Source: Hexactinellida sp. DTS-2022
Lineage: Eukaryota; Porifera; Hexactinellida
Assembly (NCBI GenBank): GCA_028753945.1
Contig: JAPNXP010000004.1
Location: 1,364,001 to 1,428,000, forward strand
Reading direction: 5' to 3'
DNA: 64,000 nt
Shown here: positions 60,423 to 64,000 of the stretch, piece by piece
How positions within the stretch are numbered: position 1 is the stretch's first letter
How the letters are laid out: every line of letters starts with the position of its first letter
Program-made: the position numbers and the translations under genes
The notes under the pieces: generated by a model
The model's database searches: none
What the model saw: the letters and a program-made list of their open reading frames with translations, nothing else
What the model was told of the DNA's origin: nothing

Positions 60423-61610
60423 CTAACACGAGAGTTCTTCCTTATATTGTTCGTTTAGCACCTTTTCCTTAGTGTTTACTTTCAATATTGGTTGGAAGTG
60501 GTTGAAATACAGACGAATATATATTCTCTCTTCTGTTAAATCGTGTACGTTACGTTTATCATTGAAACCGAGTGCTGAAAATCTGTTCCAAGTATGGTCT
60601 GTATCTTTGTATACAAATATATCTGTTTTTAGAATTTGTGCTGATAAGAATAATTCTAGATCTGTTCCCCAGGACCCAACACGAGCCATCATACTATTCT
60701 GAATATATTCTTCAATTGTGTTGCATTGATGTTCTGGGAGTAGACTATAATGCGCAGCACAATAATTTGTGCAAATTTCTCGATAATCTTTTCTCATATT
60801 ATGGATTAGTAATTCCCGAATTTCTTTGTGGTGATGGTCGGATCCAGTTAGAATATAAGAAAGAGAACTAAAAAGGCAATTCCCATCTGGTAATATCCTT
60901 TTTTCCTTTGAGGGAGCTAATTTTATAAGTTCTAGGGTCTTGTCAGAAGCTTCATTCTCGTAGATAACGCCTCCTACAAATGTAAACATCATTTCCTTAC
61001 ACTTTTGGCGTTGCCATCGTGAGTGTACAGGACAGAACTGTCCCTGGTAATGTAGGTTGATATCCTTTGACATTTCGAATATACTGTCATCGCTTGATAA
61101 CTCATTTAAATCCATTTTTTGAGAATGACCACTTCGAATGTTTGATGAAAAATTATCCAGACATTTGGGATTCTTTTTATGGCATTTAGACAATTTTTTA
61201 TGACTAGTTTTCGATGTAATCGAATTTCTTGTTTTCGATATCTGATAGGGCTTAAAATATCCACGCTTTTTTTTACGTCTCTCCCAAATTTCTTCAACCT
61301 GCGAGTCATCTATTCTATTAATTTTCTCAATTTTCCTTTTCTTTATGACTTTACAGCTAATTGGGAGGAAAGCGAAGTCAAAAGCTTTAATTCTTCCCGA
61401 AATACCTTCATACATTCTTCGGATAAAATCCCCTGGGCGTAACTTTGATTCGTCGTTTAATATATTCTTTTTAACAATTCTCATCCAATTCTCTGCTACT
61501 GAGTTGGTAAAAGTTGCATTGACCTTTCCAGGAAATTTTGAAGGACCAATGATCAAACCGGTCCATAGAGGACATATTGGCATATAATTTGTGGCTAGAA
61601 ATTCTTGCAT
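60423..61610 (-). CDS. OTU-domain protein fused to a transposase C-terminal remnant (left arm)
   Basis: 395 residues from the ATG at 61,610, inside the loop. Residues ~10-75 (CPLWTGLIIGPSKFPGKVNA, NSVAENWMRIVKKN) resemble the C-terminal end of NOF/Mutator-type transposases as I know them. Residues ~80-180 are basic and Ser-rich, possibly nuclear-localising. From ~225 there is an OTU fold: DGNCLFSSLSYILTG with catalytic Asp and Cys, VGSWGTDLELF with the conserved Trp, and FNHFQPI with a candidate catalytic His. OTU proteins are usually ubiquitin-cleaving cysteine proteases. The frame is intact and the key residues are kept, so the product could be active. A protective or regulatory role for the transposon is inference. 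Confidence 0.75.
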   Translation of the reverse strand: MQEFLATNYMPICPLWTGLIIGPSKFPGKVNATFTNSVAENWMRIVKKNILNDESKLRPGDFIRRMYEGISGRIKAFDFAFLPISCKVIKKRKIEKINRIDDSQVEEIWERRKKKRGYFKPYQISKTRNSITSKTSHKKLSKCHKKNPKCLDNFSSNIRSGHSQKMDLNELSSDDSIFEMSKDINLHYQGQFCPVHSRWQRQKCKEMMFTFVGGVIYENEASDKTLELIKLAPSKEKRILPDGNCLFSSLSYILTGSDHHHKEIRELLIHNMRKDYREICTNYCAAHYSLLPEHQCNTIEEYIQNSMMARVGSWGTDLELFLSAQILKTDIFVYKDTDHTWNRFSALGFNDKRNVHDLTEERIYIRLYFNHFQPILKVNTKEKVLNEQYKEELSC

Positions 61611-62812
61611 ATTATTGTCCTAATTTACCAGAAATTCTAGCCACAAATTATATGCCAATATGTCCTCTATGGACCGGTTTGATCATTGGTCCTTCAAAAT
61701 TTCCTGGAAAGGTCAATGCAACTTTTACCAACTCAGTAGCAGAGAATTGGATGAGAATTGTTAAAAAGAATATATTAAACGACGAATCAAAGTTACGCCT
61801 AGGGGATTTTATCCGAAGAATGTATGAAGGTATTTCGGGAAGAATTAAAGCTTTTGACTTCGCTTTCCTCCCAATTAGCTGTAAAGTCATAAAGAAAAGG
61901 AAAATTGAGAAAATTAATAGAATAGATGACTCGCAGGTTGAAGAAATTTGGGAGAGACGTAAAAAAAAGCGTGGATATTTTAAGCCCTATCAGATATCGA
62001 AAACAAGAAATTCGATTACATCGAAAACTAGTCATAAAAAATTGTCTAAATGCCATAAAAAGAATCCCAAATGTCTGGATAATTTTTCATCAAACATTCG
62101 AAGTGGTCATTCTCAAAAAATGGATTTAAATGAGTTATCAAGCGATGACAGTATATTCGAAATGTCAAAGGATATCAACCTACATTACCAGGGACAGTTC
62201 TGTCCTGTACACTCACGATGGCAACGCCAAAAGTGTAAGGAAATGATGTTTACATTTGTAGGAGGCGTTATCTACGAGAATGAAGCTTCTGACAAGACCC
62301 TAGAACTTATAAAATTAGCTCCCTCAAAGGAAAAAAGGATATTACCAGATGGGAATTGCCTTTTTAGTTCTCTTTCTTATATTCTAACTGGATCCGACCA
62401 TCACCACAAAGAAATTCGGGAATTACTAATCCATAATATGAGAAAAGATTATCGAGAAATTTGCACAAATTATTGTGCTGCGCATTATAGTCTACTCCCA
62501 GAACATCAATGCAACACAATTGAAGAATATATTCAGAATAGTATGATGGCTCGTGTTGGGTCCTGGGGAACAGATCTAGAATTATTCTTATCAGCACAAA
62601 TTCTAAAAACAGATATATTTGTATACAAAGATACAGACCATACTTGGAACAGATTTTCAGCACTCGGTTTCAATGATAAACGTAACGTACACGATTTAAC
62701 AGAAGAGAGAATATATATTCGTCTGTATTTCAACCACTTCCAACCAATATTGAAAGTAAACACTAAGGAAAAGGTGCTAAACGAACAATATAAGGAAGAA
62801 CTCTCGTGTTAG
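61577..62812 (+). CDS. OTU-domain protein fused to a transposase C-terminal remnant (right arm)
   Basis: Mirror copy of the left-arm gene. The frame is open from 61,577, crosses the loop (LAYYCPNLPEILATNY) and then repeats the left-arm protein; the first ATG is at 61,652. I see one residue difference: Leu here for Pro at RxGDFIRRMYEG. Because the loop continues the transposase-like sequence upstream, the right arm probably keeps the original gene orientation and the left arm is the added inverted copy. Active-site residues as in the left arm. The two genes are divergent, back to back across the loop. Confidence 0.75.
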   Translation: MAYNLWLEILAYYCPNLPEILATNYMPICPLWTGLIIGPSKFPGKVNATFTNSVAENWMRIVKKNILNDESKLRLGDFIRRMYEGISGRIKAFDFAFLPISCKVIKKRKIEKINRIDDSQVEEIWERRKKKRGYFKPYQISKTRNSITSKTSHKKLSKCHKKNPKCLDNFSSNIRSGHSQKMDLNELSSDDSIFEMSKDINLHYQGQFCPVHSRWQRQKCKEMMFTFVGGVIYENEASDKTLELIKLAPSKEKRILPDGNCLFSSLSYILTGSDHHHKEIRELLIHNMRKDYREICTNYCAAHYSLLPEHQCNTIEEYIQNSMMARVGSWGTDLELFLSAQILKTDIFVYKDTDHTWNRFSALGFNDKRNVHDLTEERIYIRLYFNHFQPILKVNTKEKVLNEQYKEELSC

Positions 62813-63104
62813 TTGCCGAAAATTCACTTTACATGTCAATCAATAGAATTTTATTAGAAATAGATATTGCATGTATGATGTATTCGCATCACATAGATGA
62901 TTTAGATAGCTTTAGAATATATTTAGTGATTAAAAAAATTCGGGAATACTAGTGTTACATTGTGTAGTAGTACATCAATTTTATAGCATCATTATCAAAA
63001 AAGTATGAACTATCAGACTTTTGATAGGTGTAAATAAAGAGAAATTAAGGAAGTAGTAAGAGCAACAGAATCGAAATGAAATTTGAAACGTCATTAAATG
63101 TGAC

Positions 63105-63611
63105 ACGATTTCAGAAAATTGAACATAATTTTTGCTGAGTCATTGTGCGATTAGGAGGTGTCAGATGGATTTCTATTTGAAATGACATAATCCTCCTAGT
63201 CTCACTTAGGCCTGTGCCAAGTGGAATGTCCATTGAGTCAGCGGTTGCAAAGTTATAAGGTGTTAAATGTGACACGATTTCAGAAAATTGAACATAATTT
63301 TTGCTGAGTCATTGTGCGATTAGGAGGTGTCAGATGGATTTCTATTTGAAATGACATAATCCTCCTAGTCTCACTTAGGCCTGTGCCAAGTGGAATGTCC
63401 ATTGAGTCAGCGGTTGCAAAGTTATAAGGTGTTAAATGTGACACGATTTCAGAAAATTGAACATAATTTTTGCTGAGTCATTGTGCGATTAGGAGGTGTC
63501 AGATGGATTTCTATTTGAAATGACATAATGCTCCTAGTCTCACTTAGGCCTGTGCCAAGTGGAATGTCCATTGAGTCAGCGGTTGCAAAGTTATAAGGTG
63601 TTAAATGTGAC
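63105..63611 (-). repeat. Three 169-bp tandem repeats, right arm
   Basis: Reverse complement of 59,624-60,130. One substitution distinguishes the outermost unit (ATAATGCTCC at 63,525-63,534 in place of ATAATCCTCC). Confidence 0.95.
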
Positions 63612-63655
63612 ATGGAATATTTCGCTGCTAACTTCGCTGCTAACTTCACAACCAT

Positions 63656-64000
63656 TAACGCGGGAGTATCACCAAGTATGGCTCGACTTGCAAAAGTGGT
63701 GAATTGTATGATCACTATGTGCATAAAAAACTTACATTATCGTGCCTAAATTACATAAATAAAAAGACATTGCAAACAGATTTCTTTAACCAGTTTGCAG
63801 GTCTGTTGAAAATTAGCGGTGTTATTAGAAATTATTGTATAATTACAGTCAGGTTCTTTTATTATGAACATTCAAGGGGCCAAAACTTATGTTCATAATA
63901 GAGATACTTCATAATAAGCGAACCCAACTTAATACAAACCCTATGTAAGTTGTCAAATTGGGACCATAGGGCTTGTTCATAATAAAAAATCTTCATATTA
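63656..64000. other. Right flank of the foldback element
   Basis: Begins with the right target duplication. No recognisable gene. TTCTTTTATTATGAACATTC at 63,854 and GTTCATAATAAAAAATC near the end face each other and may be the ends of a small MITE. A short open frame at 63,704-63,898 has no family features. Confidence 0.4.

Larger units (their letters stand above)
59580..63655. mobile_element. Foldback (Mutator/NOF-FB-like) element: 4.08-kb near-perfect palindrome
   Basis: The two arms (59,580-61,600 and 61,635-63,655) are reverse complements of equal length around a 34-bp loop centred at 61,617.5. The tips read ATGGTTGTGAAGTTAGCAGC. An exact 9-bp duplication TAACGCGGG lies at 59,571-59,579 and 63,656-63,664. 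Nine-base duplications with long inverted ends made of internal tandem repeats are typical of foldback elements of the Mutator group. Each arm holds three 169-bp repeats and an OTU-domain ORF. I found only two base differences between arms by comparing the ORFs. No full transposase is present, so it would depend on one elsewhere. It sits about 340 bp upstream of the NHL gene start. Confidence 0.9.

Noticed and set aside
59580-63655. Palindrome as pure assembly artefact
   Set aside because: An artefact would not end on both sides at an exact 9-bp duplication, and two arm-specific substitutions exist. Not fully excluded without long reads.
1-64000. tRNA or rRNA genes, bacterial operons or promoters
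   Set aside because: No cloverleaf-like or rRNA-like segments noticed, and the gene structure is eukaryotic.

Overview
The window reads as an AT-rich, intron-containing metazoan genome. Both host genes and transposons have short GT-AG introns, and the host genes are Ig/FN3 membrane receptors and a myristoylated coiled-coil/NHL protein. The density of DNA transposons, the 2A-like NPGP motif and the short introns would suit an early-branching marine invertebrate such as a demosponge. That assignment is inference; no ribosomal or mitochondrial marker is present.

Layout. (1) 1-5,140: 5' half of a Helentron-type Helitron on the minus strand, reading frame intact as far as it is visible. (2) 5,141-10,870: a hairpin-bearing satellite in plus orientation, ending in a 15-unit minisatellite. 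(3) 11,072-18,985: two tandem paralogous receptor genes (signal peptide, Ig-like, two FN3-like, Thr/Pro stalk, TM, tyrosine-rich tail). The first is broken by a hAT insertion and two frame changes; the second reads through intact (484 codons before the stop by my exon model). (4) 19,258-28,480: more satellite, plus then minus orientation around a short AT-rich interval. (5) 28,440-42,640: a second Helentron copy, inverted relative to the first and dead, loaded with at least five further insertions including a Transib (RAG1-related) element. (6) 43,131-54,760: satellite again, switching orientation at palindromes. (7) 57,160-59,228: coiled-coil/NHL gene with a frame change. (8) 59,580-63,655: a near-perfect 4.08-kb palindromic element with a 9-bp target duplication, each arm coding for an OTU-domain protein.

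How it fits together. The Helentron copies (minus at left, plus at right) and the satellite blocks inside them (plus at left, minus at right) form a giant imperfect inverted repeat around the receptor pair. The satellite monomers are organised around a ~120-bp hairpin and an 18-bp perfect palindrome, and changes of satellite orientation fall at or beside these palindromes. The most notable single objects are the foldback OTU element at the right end, the 2A-like motif in the Helentron N terminus, the Transib insertion just after the Helitron Rep tyrosines, and the palindrome-based satellite system.

Exon boundaries, domain names and superfamily assignments come from reading the sequence; no database search was run.
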